Shown here piece after piece: positions 42,271 to 51,773 of a stretch of 64,000 bases of DNA. The position numbers and the translations under genes are program-made. Within the stretch, counting starts at the first letter, position 1, and each line of letters opens with the position of its first letter. Source of the stretch: JAHEDH01 sp963753285 (GTDB taxonomy: Bacteria > Actinomycetota > Acidimicrobiia > Spongiisociales > ZC4RG35). The DNA lies in NCBI GenBank assembly GCA_963753285.1, contig CAVWBT010000011.1:1-64000 (forward strand), in the 5' to 3' direction. The notes beneath the pieces are model-generated. The model was not told where the DNA came from. It worked only from the letters and a program-made list of their open reading frames with translations, and ran no database searches.

Positions 42271-43281
42271 TCAGTCGACCGTCCAGGTCCCTTGTGAGGC
42301 GAGCAGACCGGCGAGGTCACCCGGGCCACGCTTGGCCTGGGCTTCCACCAGCTGGGCGGACATGACCGATTCGTATGTGTCGCGCTGAACGTTGCGGAAG
42401 ACGCCGAGCGGTGTAGGGCCGTCCGGGTGGTGACTGAGACGGCTCAAGGCGAATGCGATCGTCGGGTCCTGGCGCTGAGGATCGTGAACGAGGATCTCCG
42501 AGGGATCCACGGCTGCGCGATCGACGATGCGGCACTGCCCGTCGCGGAAGACGACCGCCTTTTCGTCGTCGGTACCGAAGATGATCGGCTTGCCCGCCTC
42601 CAGATTGATCCGGTTGTGCTCGCGCTCGCCCTTGCCTGTCAATGCGATGAACGCCTTGTCGTTGAAGACGTTGCAGTTCTGATAGATCTCGATCAGCGCA
42701 GAGCCCTTGTGCTCGTAGGCGGCCTGGAGCAGGGACTGGGTGTGGTTGCGGTCCATGTCGAGCGTCCGACCGACGAAGGTGGCCTCCGCACCGAGGGCCA
42801 GCGACACGGGATTGAACGGATAGTCGATCGAGCCCATCGGGGTCGACTTCGTCTTCTTGCCGATTTCGGACGTCGGCGAGTACTGGCCCTTGGTCAGACC
42901 GTAGATCTGATTGTTGAACAGCAGGATCTTGATGTTCATGTTCCTGCGGAGCGCGTGGATGAGGTGGTTGCCGCCGATGGACAGGGCATCCCCGTCGCCG
43001 GTGATGACCCAGACGGAGAGGTCCGGCCGGCTCGAGGCGAGCCCGCTGGCGATCGCCGGCGCCCGGCCGTGAATCGTGTGCATGCCGTAGGTGTTCATGT
43101 AGTAGGGGAAGCGGGACGAGCAGCCGATGCCCGAGATGAAGACGATGTCTTCGCGCTTCACCCCCATCTCTGCCATGAATCCCTGCACGGAGGCGAGGAT
43201 CGTGTAGTCGCCGCAACCGGGGCACCAACGAACCTCCTGGTCCGTCTGGAAGTCTGCGCGTGTGTAGGTGGGTGTGGTCAT
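42271..43281 (-). CDS. korB: 2-oxoacid:ferredoxin oxidoreductase beta subunit
   Basis: 336 residues from ATG 43281. Binds thiamine diphosphate and one [4Fe-4S] cluster. VRWCPGCGDYTILASVQGFM holds the first Cys pair, GIGCSSRFPYYMNTYGMHTI another, and GDGDALSIGGNHLIHALRRN with NNQIYGLTKGQYSPTS is the ThDP-Mg motif. With KorA it converts 2-oxoglutarate and CoA to succinyl-CoA, CO2 and reduced ferredoxin, as in many aerobic actinobacteria. Overlaps korA by 4 bases. Confidence 0.9.
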   Translation of the reverse strand: MTTPTYTRADFQTDQEVRWCPGCGDYTILASVQGFMAEMGVKREDIVFISGIGCSSRFPYYMNTYGMHTIHGRAPAIASGLASSRPDLSVWVITGDGDALSIGGNHLIHALRRNMNIKILLFNNQIYGLTKGQYSPTSEIGKKTKSTPMGSIDYPFNPVSLALGAEATFVGRTLDMDRNHTQSLLQAAYEHKGSALIEIYQNCNVFNDKAFIALTGKGEREHNRINLEAGKPIIFGTDDEKAVVFRDGQCRIVDRAAVDPSEILVHDPQRQDPTIAFALSRLSHHPDGPTPLGVFRNVQRDTYESVMSAQLVEAQAKRGPGDLAGLLASQGTWTVD

Positions 43282-45155
43282 TCTGAGATCATCTCCATGA
43301 TCTTCTCTTCGATCTCGGACACTTTGAACGGTTCGCCTGCGACCTTGTCCAGGCCGACGGCATTCGACAGGAACTCGGCCCGCAACAGGAACCTGAGCTG
43401 ACCGGAGTTCATCTCGGGAACGAGCACCTTGTCGAAGCGATCGAGCACCTCGCCCAGGTTCGACGGGAACGGATGCAGGTGGCGGAGGTGGGCGGTCGCC
43501 ACCTTCTCACCGCGCTTGCGGAGGTTGCGGGCGGCCGCCGTGATCGGACCGTGTGTGGAACCCCAGCCGAGCACGAGGATGTCTGCATCCTCGGGTCCGT
43601 CGATCTCGACGCGCGGGATGTCGTTGGCGATGTTGTCGATCTTCCAACTCCGCGTGTCGGTCATCAGTTGATGGTTGTTCGGGTCGTACGAGACGTTGCC
43701 GGTGATCGAGTCCTTCTCCAGGCCACCGAGGCGATGCTCGAGTCCGGGTGTGCCCGGGATCGCCCACGGCCGGGCGAACGTGTCGATGTTGCGCATGTAG
43801 GGCAGGAACTTGCCCTCCGGCCCGTTCGGCTTCGTGGCGAACGTGACACGGAGGTCGGGCAGATCGTCGACGTTGGGAAGGCGCCACGGTTCGGTCCCGT
43901 TGGCGACCTGGTTGTCCGACAGCAGGATGACCGGAGTCATGTACTTGAGGGCGATCCTGGCCGCCTCGATGGCGGCGTTGAACGCGTCCGATGGCGATGC
44001 CGCAGCGATGACCGGGAGCGGCGACTCGCCGTGTCTCCCGAACAGCGAGAACAGCAGGTCGGTCTGCTCCGGCTTGGTCGGCATGCCCGTGGAGGGTCCC
44101 GCCCGCTGGACGTTGACGACGATCAGCGGAAGCTCGGCCATCATCGCCAGCGAGATGGCTTCGGACTTCAGCGCGATGCCGGGTCCGGACGAGCCGGTGA
44201 CGGCGAGCGAGCCACCGAACGCCGCGCCGATCGTCGAGCCGACCGCAGCGATCTCGTCCTCGGCCTGGAACGTCCGGACACCGAAGTTCTTGTGCCGGGA
44301 CAGTTCGTGAAGCACATCGGACGCCGGGGTGATCGGGTAGGTGCCGTAGAAGAGCGGCAGGTCGGCCTGCTGTGCGGCTGCGATCAGGCCCCAGGCCAGC
44401 GCCGTGTTGCCGTTGACGTTCGTGTACGTGCCCTTCTCGAGCGGCGCAGGCTTGACCACGATCGTCGATTTCGTCGCCTCGGTGGCGAAGCCGAAGGTGT
44501 AGCCCGCCTGGAGCGCGGCGATGTTCGCGGCTGCGACGTCTGCCTTGTTGGCGAACTTGTCGTTGACCCACTCGATGGTCGGGTCGGTCGGCCGGTTGAA
44601 CAGCCAGCTGAGCAGCCCCAGCGCGAAGAAGTTCTTGGAACGCAACACGTCTCGACCCGAGACACCCGTGTCCTTGACCGCCTCCTTGGTGAGGCTCTCC
44701 ATCGGCACCTTGATGACCTTGAAGCCGACGAGCGTGTCATCTTCGAGCGGGTTGGCCTCGTAGCCGGCCTTCGACAGGTTTCGCTCGACGAAGGCCTCCT
44801 CGTTCAGGATCACGGTCCCGCCCTTGCGGAGGTCGGGGAGGTGCTTCTTGAGGGCCGCCGGGTTCATCGCGACCAGGCAGTCGGGATTGTCGCCCGCGGT
44901 GAGGATGTCGTCGTGGGCGATCTGGATCTGGAACGAGCTGACGCCCGGGAGCGTTCCGGCGGGGGCGCGGATCTCTGCAGGGAAGCTCGGGAGGGTGGCC
45001 AGGTCGTTGCCGAACACCGCGGAGGCGTCGGTGAATCTGGATCCGGCCAACTGCATGCCGTCACCGGAGTCGCCGGCCATGCGGATCACGACCCGGTCGA
45101 CCTCGGTTTTGTCGGTGTCAGAAGGAACGTCGAGCGTGGCGGTTTCGTCGCTCAC
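43278..45155 (-). CDS. korA: 2-oxoacid:ferredoxin oxidoreductase alpha subunit, gamma-alpha fusion
   Basis: 625 residues from ATG 45155. Residues 25-200 are the gamma domain (VVIRMAGDSGDGMQLAGSRF, FPAEIRAPAGTLPGVSSFQI). Residues about 230-600 are the alpha domain: FYGTYPITPASDVLHELSRH, TFQAEDEIAAVGSTIGAAFG, AVTGSSGPGIALKSEAISLA, QRAGPSTGMPTKPEQTDLLF. The gamma-alpha fusion is usual for KorA. Works with KorB (4-base overlap). The upstream 140 bp (45156-45297) carries its promoter. Confidence 0.9.
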   Translation of the reverse strand: MSDETATLDVPSDTDKTEVDRVVIRMAGDSGDGMQLAGSRFTDASAVFGNDLATLPSFPAEIRAPAGTLPGVSSFQIQIAHDDILTAGDNPDCLVAMNPAALKKHLPDLRKGGTVILNEEAFVERNLSKAGYEANPLEDDTLVGFKVIKVPMESLTKEAVKDTGVSGRDVLRSKNFFALGLLSWLFNRPTDPTIEWVNDKFANKADVAAANIAALQAGYTFGFATEATKSTIVVKPAPLEKGTYTNVNGNTALAWGLIAAAQQADLPLFYGTYPITPASDVLHELSRHKNFGVRTFQAEDEIAAVGSTIGAAFGGSLAVTGSSGPGIALKSEAISLAMMAELPLIVVNVQRAGPSTGMPTKPEQTDLLFSLFGRHGESPLPVIAAASPSDAFNAAIEAARIALKYMTPVILLSDNQVANGTEPWRLPNVDDLPDLRVTFATKPNGPEGKFLPYMRNIDTFARPWAIPGTPGLEHRLGGLEKDSITGNVSYDPNNHQLMTDTRSWKIDNIANDIPRVEIDGPEDADILVLGWGSTHGPITAAARNLRKRGEKVATAHLRHLHPFPSNLGEVLDRFDKVLVPEMNSGQLRFLLRAEFLSNAVGLDKVAGEPFKVSEIEEKIMEMISE

Positions 45156-45226
45156 AGCAAGTCACTTTCGTCGCGTTGAAGAGGGGCATGTCGCGGTGGA
45201 TCTCCCACCAGGCCCAACGAAACGAA

Positions 45227-45232
45227 AGTGTA
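45227..45232 (-). promoter_or_regulatory. Candidate -10 element of the kor operon
   Basis: On the minus strand TACACT (45232-45227) lies in the gap upstream of korA and matches an actinobacterial -10. It would give a leader of about 65 nt. No clear -35 was found; the nearby ACTTTCG/CGAAAGT pair is a possible regulator site but weak. Confidence 0.35.
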
Positions 45233-45297
45233 CGCCCATCCCGCAATAAACCCAGGATCCCTCCGCGTGTGTCCGACGGCGGGCGGATAGGGGTGTC

Positions 45298-46662
45298 TCA
45301 GATTTCGGGGTCCGCCAGGACGCCTCGATCCACGAGCGTCGCGGCAACGTCGAGCAGCCGATGCTCCGACCAGTCCGGGGCGATGATCTGAAGTGACGGC
45401 GGCGGGTTGCCGTTCGTGGCCAAAGGGCCCACGATGGCCGGGTTGCCGGCGACGTTGACGAGCGCGGAGAAATACGAGAGTGCCTTGCGGTAGAACACGT
45501 CGCCTCCGATCGTCGGAACCGTGTCCTCGCCGATTCGCTTCGACGTCACGCCGGTCGCCGGAGTGATCACCAGGTCGTGCGTTGCGAAGAGCTGTTCGAA
45601 GTGGCGCTGGATCTCGACACGCCACGCATGAGCCGCCACGTAGTCGTCGCTACCGAGGCCCATGGCGTATTCGAGGCGCTCTCGGACGTCGTCCCCGTAC
45701 TCGCGACCTTCGTCGAACCAGGCGCGGTGGACCGCCGCCGCTTCCGCTCCGCTCAAGTCGACCAACCGGTGATCCACGGCCAGCACGAGGTCGGTCACGG
45801 TGTCGACGGTGGCCCCCAGAGCCTGGATTCGTGTGACTGCCTCGGTGAACGCCTCGGCGACCTCCTCGGAGACCGGAGCATCGTCGATCCACGGGATCGG
45901 GACGGCGACCCGCACTCCGTTCAGGTCCGGGCGGGCGCCGGCCGGAGAGGTTGCAGGTCGTTGCGCCGACCACGGGTCGCCGGGATCATGACCGGCCATC
46001 ACCTGATATGCCAGGGCCAGATCGTCGACGGTCGCGGCGATCGGCCCCACGGTGTCTAGAGACGCGGCGAGTGGGAACACCCCGGTCAACGGGATCCGAC
46101 CGTGCGTCACCTTCAGCCCGTACACGCCGCACAGGGCGGCCGGGACCCGGACCGACCCGCCCGTGTCGGTCCCGATCGCAATCGGAACCTGACCGGCTGC
46201 GACGGCGGCAGCGGAGCCGCCTGACGACCCACCTACGGAGGTCTCGGTGTCTAGTGGGTTGCGCACAGGGCCGAACCACGGGTTCTCCGAGGAGAAGCCG
46301 TATGCGAACTCGTGGAGATTCGTTCGTGAGACGATCACCGCGCCTGCAGCTTCGAGTCGATCGACGACCGTCGCCGACCGGTCGGGCATCGGTGCATAGA
46401 ACGACGATCCGCACGTGGTCGCCCTGCCGGCGTGGTCGATGAGGTCTTTGAGCGCGATCGGAACCCCCGAAAGCGGTTGTGCGAAGTCTCCTGACTCGTC
46501 GAGCTCGTCGGCCCGTGTGAGCGCCCGATCGGAGTCGATGAGCGTGGTGGCGTTTAGGCGGTCCTGCTGGCCTTCGGCGGTGATCAGGCTGCCGTGAACG
46601 GTGTCTCGGACGGTCCGCTCGCCTCGCCGGAGCTGAGCAACGATCTGGGAGGCGGACAGCAT
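45298..46662 (-). CDS. Amidase signature family amidohydrolase
   Basis: 454 residues from ATG 46662. Ser-cisSer-Lys triad: Lys in PLSGVPIALKDLIDHAG (about 73), cis-Ser in SVGGSSGGSAAAVAAGQVPI (about 146) and the nucleophile in AIGTDTGGSVRVPAALCGVY (about 170). Cleaves an amide bond of an unknown substrate. It is not GatA by context: no gatB/gatC nearby, and the C-terminal part (FEQLFATHDLVITPATGVTS) is like stand-alone amidases. Starts 4 bases after the DUF3048 gene stop, so one transcript. Confidence 0.85.
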   Translation of the reverse strand: MLSASQIVAQLRRGERTVRDTVHGSLITAEGQQDRLNATTLIDSDRALTRADELDESGDFAQPLSGVPIALKDLIDHAGRATTCGSSFYAPMPDRSATVVDRLEAAGAVIVSRTNLHEFAYGFSSENPWFGPVRNPLDTETSVGGSSGGSAAAVAAGQVPIAIGTDTGGSVRVPAALCGVYGLKVTHGRIPLTGVFPLAASLDTVGPIAATVDDLALAYQVMAGHDPGDPWSAQRPATSPAGARPDLNGVRVAVPIPWIDDAPVSEEVAEAFTEAVTRIQALGATVDTVTDLVLAVDHRLVDLSGAEAAAVHRAWFDEGREYGDDVRERLEYAMGLGSDDYVAAHAWRVEIQRHFEQLFATHDLVITPATGVTSKRIGEDTVPTIGGDVFYRKALSYFSALVNVAGNPAIVGPLATNGNPPPSLQIIAPDWSEHRLLDVAATLVDRGVLADPEI

Positions 46663-46666
46663 GGCT

Positions 46667-47734
46667 TCATTCGCTCCAGGACGGTGTTCGGTCGCGGTCG
46701 AAGAACGTGATCGCGAGCTTGCCCGGTGGCACGGCCATCGTCTCTTCGCCGGTCGTCAGGGTGAAGGTCTCGCCGAGGCTGTCGCGTTGCCACGTGCCCT
46801 CGACGACGCGACCGTCGGCGAACACATAGGCGTTGCCCGACCCCACCGATTCGACGGCCTTGGCGGGGCCGCCGCCGGGCGGTGGGCTCTGGGTGTAGGT
46901 GAGCATCTCGAGCACCACGAGCGTCTCCGCCCACATCTGCTCCGTCTCCCCGTCGGGCAGGATCCAGTTGTGTGGAGCACCGTTGGTGGTCTTCGTGTAT
47001 CTCTCCCCATCCCACGTCCAGCGCACGACCAGCCCCGAGGCGAACGGCAGTTGGATCTCGGAGGCCGCGTCAGCGTCGTCCGGCAGGTCTCCGAACTCCC
47101 ACAACTGCTCTGGTGCCTCGTCGTCGTACCCGCGCGCGTCTGCGAGATCACGGAGCGCAATCGTGTTGCCGTACAGGTTGTGGGGGGCGGACCGGGAACT
47201 CGAGCGGAACGTCTGGGGTCGGCCGACCTCTCCGATGATCGCAGTTCCCGTGTTTCGAATGCTCGAGACCACCCAGTCCTGACCGCCGGACGCGACCAGG
47301 GGAGCGTCGAACAGCGTCGCAATCTGTCCGTCGGTCGGCCGCATCGAGCGGATCGGGCCGACGGTTTCGGCATCACCGGTGTGGAATACCGCGACGAGTC
47401 TCGTGATGCCTTCGACCATCAGCTCGATGACGGCGTCGGCCTCGGACAAGCCTGTCTGCGGTCGAGCGTTCGGATGGTTGTCGATCTTCACCACGAGGGC
47501 GCGGCGGTCGAGCAGCGACTCGTCTTCGACGACGAGGCCGTTGATCGGTGACGACGGTCCGTCGGTCGTCAGTTCGGTCGTCGTCGTCTCCGCCACCGTG
47601 GTCGTGGTCGTGGAGGCTTCGGTCGTGGTCGCCTGAGCCGTGGTCGTCGTCTCGTGAGCGGCATCGGCGCCCGAGCACGCTGCGAGCGCGAGTGCAGCAA
47701 CCAGGAGGAGAGAGGTGGACCGCATCGCCGTCAT
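46667..47734 (-). CDS. DUF3048 lipoprotein
   Basis: 355 residues from ATG 47734 (MTAMRSTSLLLVAALALAAC); ATG 47725 is an alternative. Lipobox LALAAC, then a Thr-rich spacer with TTTT/VAE units (about residues 27-55). The DUF3048 (YerB-like) domain follows: RRALVVKIDNHPNARPQTGL, SEADAVIELMVEGITRLVAV, GPIRSMRPTDGQIATLFDAP and, C-terminal, GTWQRDSLGETFTLTTGEET, PPGKLAITFFDRDRTPSW. Outside the membrane, function not established. Confidence 0.85.
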   Translation of the reverse strand: MTAMRSTSLLLVAALALAACSGADAAHETTTTAQATTTEASTTTTTVAETTTTELTTDGPSSPINGLVVEDESLLDRRALVVKIDNHPNARPQTGLSEADAVIELMVEGITRLVAVFHTGDAETVGPIRSMRPTDGQIATLFDAPLVASGGQDWVVSSIRNTGTAIIGEVGRPQTFRSSSRSAPHNLYGNTIALRDLADARGYDDEAPEQLWEFGDLPDDADAASEIQLPFASGLVVRWTWDGERYTKTTNGAPHNWILPDGETEQMWAETLVVLEMLTYTQSPPPGGGPAKAVESVGSGNAYVFADGRVVEGTWQRDSLGETFTLTTGEETMAVPPGKLAITFFDRDRTPSWSE

Positions 47735-47784
47735 GGTAGAGCGAAGCGAGCGATGCCAGATTCGCAGGCTCTCGCCGCAGCGGC

Positions 47785-48186
47785 TCAGTCGGTGCCGATG
47801 CCGCCGACGACGGGCAGTTCGTCGGGTAGCGAGTCGGGGTCGTCCACTGCGATTGCGAGTTCGATGCCTTCGCTCGAGCTCCGCAGGACATACAGGGCCT
47901 CGATGTTGACGCCGATGTCGCCGAGCTGGCGGGTGACGCGCGCCAGGCTCCCGGGCTCGTCTGTCACGTGGGCGGTGAGCACCCGGTGTTCGGTGTTGAC
48001 GAGCCCGGCTTCGGCGAGCACGTGTCGGGTGATGGTCTCGTTGTCTGTGATGAGTCGGACCACCCCGTTGCCGTTCGCGCCCCAGGCGCTCATCGCCTCG
48101 ATGTTGATGCCTGCATCGCCGAGGACGTCGGTGAGCGCGGCCAGTGCGCCTGGATGGTTGTCCAGTCTGACCACGAACTCGATCAT
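47785..48186 (-). CDS. Tandem ACT-domain protein
   Basis: 133 residues from ATG 48186. Two ACT domains: RLDNHPGALAALTDVLGDAG with INIEAMSAWGANGNGVVRLI, and HVTDEPGSLARVTRQLGDIG with VNIEALYVLRSSSEGIELAI. Such small proteins bind amino acids and regulate enzymes or transport; the ligand is not known. Its 3' side faces the DUF3048 gene on the same strand with a 50-bp gap. Confidence 0.8.
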   Translation of the reverse strand: MIEFVVRLDNHPGALAALTDVLGDAGINIEAMSAWGANGNGVVRLITDNETITRHVLAEAGLVNTEHRVLTAHVTDEPGSLARVTRQLGDIGVNIEALYVLRSSSEGIELAIAVDDPDSLPDELPVVGGIGTD

Positions 48187-48467
48187 GGGCCCACACTACG
48201 CGTGGCCTGCGGTTCGCGTCGGCTTCAGTGGCCTCGAGTTCCGCCGTGCCTGATCGATGCAGCGCGGAGGGCTCAGGTTGCCGCGCAACCGCCGTGCTGT
48301 CAGCTTTCGGCTGTCGGCGCGTTCCTCCAGCGCGAGATGTGTGACGGCTGACAGCTGATCGCCGACAGCAGGGATGACGAATGGCGCGTTCCCATCTGGT
48401 CGTTTCTGGAGTGTGAACATGGGGGTTCCGCCTCGGTCATGGCGCCGCGAGGGTCTAGATTCGGTTC
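48187..48467. other. 281-bp gap with divergent promoters and a repeat hairpin
   Basis: Between the ACT gene and the divergent ATP-grasp operon. Two copies of the 23-bp repeat face each other (48296-48318 and 48347-48369; 18 of 23 positions complementary, 28-base loop). TAGATT at about 48455-48460 stands just before GTG 48468, a leaderless -10. No gene seen. Confidence 0.5.
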
Positions 48468-49910
48468 GTGGGTTTGTTCGACGGATATGCATCAGACGGC
48501 TTCTCGGAGGTCGGGCCGCCCGGCGCGATCTTCTCCCACTACACGCCGCTCATCGATCGGCTCGAGCAGTTCGGGTCTGATGAGTTCGAAGACCGGGTGC
48601 GGCTGTGCGACTCGACCTTCCAGCGACAGGGAATCACATTCGCCGTGTACGGCTCGGACGAGGGAACCGAGCGGGTGTGGCCGCTCGACCTGATCCCCAG
48701 GATCATCCCGGCCGACGAGTGGGCACACGTCGAGGCGGGTCTGCAACAGCGTGTGCGGGCTCTCAACGCCTTCCTCGACGATGTGTACGTGGGCGACCAG
48801 ACGTCGCTCGACGAGGGCATCGTGCCGCGATGGCTCGCAGAGTCCGCCGACGGCTACTTCCCCGAGGTCCAGGGCATCGCGGTCCCGGAGGGGTCGCGCT
48901 GCACGATCTCGGGAATCGACCTCGTTCGAGACGATCACGGCATCTACCGGGTTCTCGAGGACAACGTGCGGGTTCCGAGCGGCATCTCGTACGTCATCGA
49001 GAACCGGATCGCCATGACCCGAGTGCTGCCGGTCGCGTTCTCCAAGTACCGGGTCCGGCCGGTGGGGCACTACGGAGCGAGCTTGTCGAAGACGTTGCGC
49101 AACGCTGCGCCGGCAGGCATCTCCGATCCGGTGATCGTCGTGCTGACGCCAGGTTCGTACAACTCGGCCTACTTCGAGCACGCGTTCCTCGCCAGGCAGC
49201 TCGGAGCCCAGCTCGTCGAGGGTCGTGACCTGGTGGTCAAAGACCACTCGGTGTACATGCGGACGACCCATGGGCTCCGCAACGTGGACGTCATCTACCG
49301 GCGGGTCGGTGACGAGTTCATCGACCCGGTCGTGTTCCGATCGGACTCCGTCCTCGGGGTTCCTGGCTTGATGTCAGCCGTCCGGGCCGGAACCGTCACG
49401 CTCGCCAACGCCGTCGGCAACGGCGTCGCAGACGACAAGGGGATCTATCCGTTCGTCCCGGAGATGATCCGCTACTTCCTCGGCGAGGAGCCGATCCTTC
49501 CCAACGTGACCACCTACCTGCCCTGGGAGCCCGACCAGCTCGACGAGGTGTTGACCCGGCTCGACGAGTTGGTCGTCAAACCGGTGGCAGAAGCCGGCGG
49601 CAAGGGCATCGTCATCGGTCACCAGGCAGACGCCGAAACCTTGAAACAGACCGCCGAGCAGCTGCGTGCCAATCCCCGGGGCTTCATCGCACAGGAGGTG
49701 GTGCAGCTCAGCACTCATCCGACGTTCGTCGACGGCCGCCTCGGACCCCGTCACATCGACCTCCGGCCCTTCGTACTGTCCAGCGGAGGTGAGATCGAAG
49801 TCATCCCCGGCGGGCTCACGAGAGTGGCGCTCAGGGAGGGTTCGCTGATCGTCAACTCGTCGGCGGGCGGCGGCTCGAAGGACACGTGGGTGCTGGTGGG
49901 CGACGCATGA
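48468..49910 (+). CDS. Circularly permuted ATP-grasp protein (DUF404/DUF407)
   Basis: 480 residues from GTG 48468. Family hallmarks: GPPGAIFSHYTPLIDRLEQF near the start, RVWPLDLIPRIIPADEWAHV, ALNAFLDDVYV, YRVLEDNVRVPSGISYVIEN, VIVVLTPGSYNSAYFEHAFL, LVVKPVAEAGGKGIVIGHQA and PRHIDLRPFVLSSGGEIEVI. A peptide-bond-forming ligase fold in which nucleotide-binding elements are permuted. Together with the next two genes it forms the well-known triad predicted to synthesise or trim a peptide or peptide tag. Stop overlaps the next start (ATGA). Confidence 0.85.
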   Translation: MGLFDGYASDGFSEVGPPGAIFSHYTPLIDRLEQFGSDEFEDRVRLCDSTFQRQGITFAVYGSDEGTERVWPLDLIPRIIPADEWAHVEAGLQQRVRALNAFLDDVYVGDQTSLDEGIVPRWLAESADGYFPEVQGIAVPEGSRCTISGIDLVRDDHGIYRVLEDNVRVPSGISYVIENRIAMTRVLPVAFSKYRVRPVGHYGASLSKTLRNAAPAGISDPVIVVLTPGSYNSAYFEHAFLARQLGAQLVEGRDLVVKDHSVYMRTTHGLRNVDVIYRRVGDEFIDPVVFRSDSVLGVPGLMSAVRAGTVTLANAVGNGVADDKGIYPFVPEMIRYFLGEEPILPNVTTYLPWEPDQLDEVLTRLDELVVKPVAEAGGKGIVIGHQADAETLKQTAEQLRANPRGFIAQEVVQLSTHPTFVDGRLGPRHIDLRPFVLSSGGEIEVIPGGLTRVALREGSLIVNSSAGGGSKDTWVLVGDA

Positions 49911-50854
49911 TGCTGTCCCGCCATGCCGAGGACCTGTTCTGGGTCGGGCGTTACATGGAGCGAGCCGAGAACACCGCCAGGATGCTCGACGTCACCTATC
50001 ACTCCGCGCTCGAGGCGGGATCGGACAGAACCGCAGACGACGTCTGGGGCGACCTGTACGCGATTCTCATGCTCGACGACGGCGAGGTCGCCGGACTGAG
50101 TGGCCGGCGTTCACTGATCTTCGACACGTCCCTGCCCTTCTCGATCCGCTCCACCGTCATGAAGGCCCGGGAGAACACCCGCGGGACGAGAGAACTGGTG
50201 TCCGCGGAGGTCTGGGAGGCGGTCAACTCGCTGCATCTCGAACTGCAGCGATCGGCAGCCGTTCCGATCCACGACGACCGGCCATACGACGTGCTCAGGC
50301 TCACCAAGTCGTGGGGGCAGACGTTCTCGGGCGCGATCTACACGACGATGGCGAGGGATGACGGTTTCCGGTACATCGTGGTCGGCCAGATGCTCGAGCG
50401 GGCGGTCACGACGGTTCGCACGCTCCAGGTGTGGAACGAGCGGTTGAGCACGTCGCCGGCGGTGTCTGCCCACGCCGAGTGGGTCAAGCTCCTGAAGACG
50501 GTCTCGGGACACGAGGCCTACCTCAGGACACACAGTGCCCAGATCTCGTCCGGTCGGGTGGTCGACTTCCTCACGCAATCCGACGACTTCCCCCGCAGTG
50601 TGCTCTTCTGCCTGCGCACGGCCGAAGAGCACCTCATCCCGATGGTGCTGGGGAACACAGGGAGCAGGGCGCGTCGGCTGCTCGGGCGCGTCCGTTCCAC
50701 CTCACAGTTCTCCGAGCCGTCGGCGCTGGACCGTCACGGGTTGTCCGAGCTCCTGGGTCACATCGAACAGGCGATCTTGCGGGTCACCGAGGAGATCGAT
50801 CAGGCGTTCTTCCGCCCGGGCTCGTCGGTGATGCACGCCTACGAGGCGTTCTGA
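49907..50854 (+). CDS. Alpha-E domain protein (DUF403)
   Basis: 315 residues from ATG 49907. All-helical alpha-E domain: MLSRHAEDLFWVGRYMERAE, NTARMLDVTYHSAL, KARENTRGTRELVSAEVWEA, FRYIVVGQMLERAVTTVRTL and DFPRSVLFCLRTAEEHLIPM. The conserved E-x-x-x-R pair at the N-terminus is complete. Works with the ATP-grasp protein in the same operon; the mechanism is unproven. Stop and next start share one base. Confidence 0.85.
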   Translation: MMLSRHAEDLFWVGRYMERAENTARMLDVTYHSALEAGSDRTADDVWGDLYAILMLDDGEVAGLSGRRSLIFDTSLPFSIRSTVMKARENTRGTRELVSAEVWEAVNSLHLELQRSAAVPIHDDRPYDVLRLTKSWGQTFSGAIYTTMARDDGFRYIVVGQMLERAVTTVRTLQVWNERLSTSPAVSAHAEWVKLLKTVSGHEAYLRTHSAQISSGRVVDFLTQSDDFPRSVLFCLRTAEEHLIPMVLGNTGSRARRLLGRVRSTSQFSEPSALDRHGLSELLGHIEQAILRVTEEIDQAFFRPGSSVMHAYEAF

Positions 50855-51768
50855 TGCATCTCGACATCCGATTCGTAACCCACTTCGTCTATCCGACACC
50901 CGTCTGGGAGTCACAGAACGCGGTCCGGGCGTGCCCGATCGACACCGACGACCAGCGACTCCTCTCCTATTCGCTGGAGGTCGAACCCGCTGTCGAGACG
51001 CAGTGGTACGTCGATCGCTGGGGGACCAGGGTCGACACCTTCGGTGTGCTCGATCCCCACACCGAGCTGATCGTCACCGCAACCGCTTCGGTCGAGACGA
51101 GCGTGCCTGCCGAACCGCCGGGAGGTGCAACCGTGCTCGACGTCTACGACGAGACCCGAGACGGGCGCCTCTCGATGTTCCTCCGATCGAGTCGGCACAC
51201 GGAGTGGGGTGGGCCCATCGTCGACGCCGCTGCGGGGGTCGTGGCCGGGTCCAGCGATCTCGACTCAGCAGTTCGTGACATCATGACGATCGTCAACCGG
51301 CGCCTCGACTACCGGCCGGGAGCCACCGAGATCGGGGACAAGCCCGAAGACGTGTGGGCTCAGCAGGCGGGCGTCTGTCAGGACTATGCCCACCTCGTGG
51401 TCGCCATGCTGAGGAGCCAGGGGATCCCTGCGAGATACGTCTCCGGCTACTTCTACGCGACCGACGTCTCCGGGGGCGGCTCCCCGGAAACGAGTGAGAT
51501 CACGGTGAAGACGCATGCATGGGCGGAGGTCTGGGTACCGGGGTTCGGCTGGTGGGGGATCGATCCGACCAACGACCAGCTCGCCGGCGAGCGCCACGTT
51601 CTGGTCGGCCAGGGACGCGATTACGACGACGTGCTTCCGATGCGCGGCGTCTACTACGGCGATACCGACCACTCGCTGGCGGCTCACGTCGTCATGTCGG
51701 CGCCGGGGCTCGGAGCCATGACGGTTCCGCAGGTCGACCCCGAACGTCAAGCGCAGATCGATCAGTAG
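50854..51768 (+). CDS. Transglutaminase-like cysteine peptidase
   Basis: 304 residues from ATG 50854. The N-terminal beta domain is typical (IRFVTHFVYPTPVWESQNAV). The catalytic triad is complete: Cys in QQAGVCQDYAHLVVAMLRSQ, His in TVKTHAWAEVWVPGFGWWGI and Asp in GIDPTNDQLAGERHVLVGQG. Presumed to cleave or transfer a peptide product made by the ATP-grasp/alpha-E pair. Last gene of the triad. Heptamer repeats begin 6 bases after its stop. Confidence 0.85.
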   Translation: MHLDIRFVTHFVYPTPVWESQNAVRACPIDTDDQRLLSYSLEVEPAVETQWYVDRWGTRVDTFGVLDPHTELIVTATASVETSVPAEPPGGATVLDVYDETRDGRLSMFLRSSRHTEWGGPIVDAAAGVVAGSSDLDSAVRDIMTIVNRRLDYRPGATEIGDKPEDVWAQQAGVCQDYAHLVVAMLRSQGIPARYVSGYFYATDVSGGGSPETSEITVKTHAWAEVWVPGFGWWGIDPTNDQLAGERHVLVGQGRDYDDVLPMRGVYYGDTDHSLAAHVVMSAPGLGAMTVPQVDPERQAQIDQ

Positions 51769-51773
51769 AAGAT

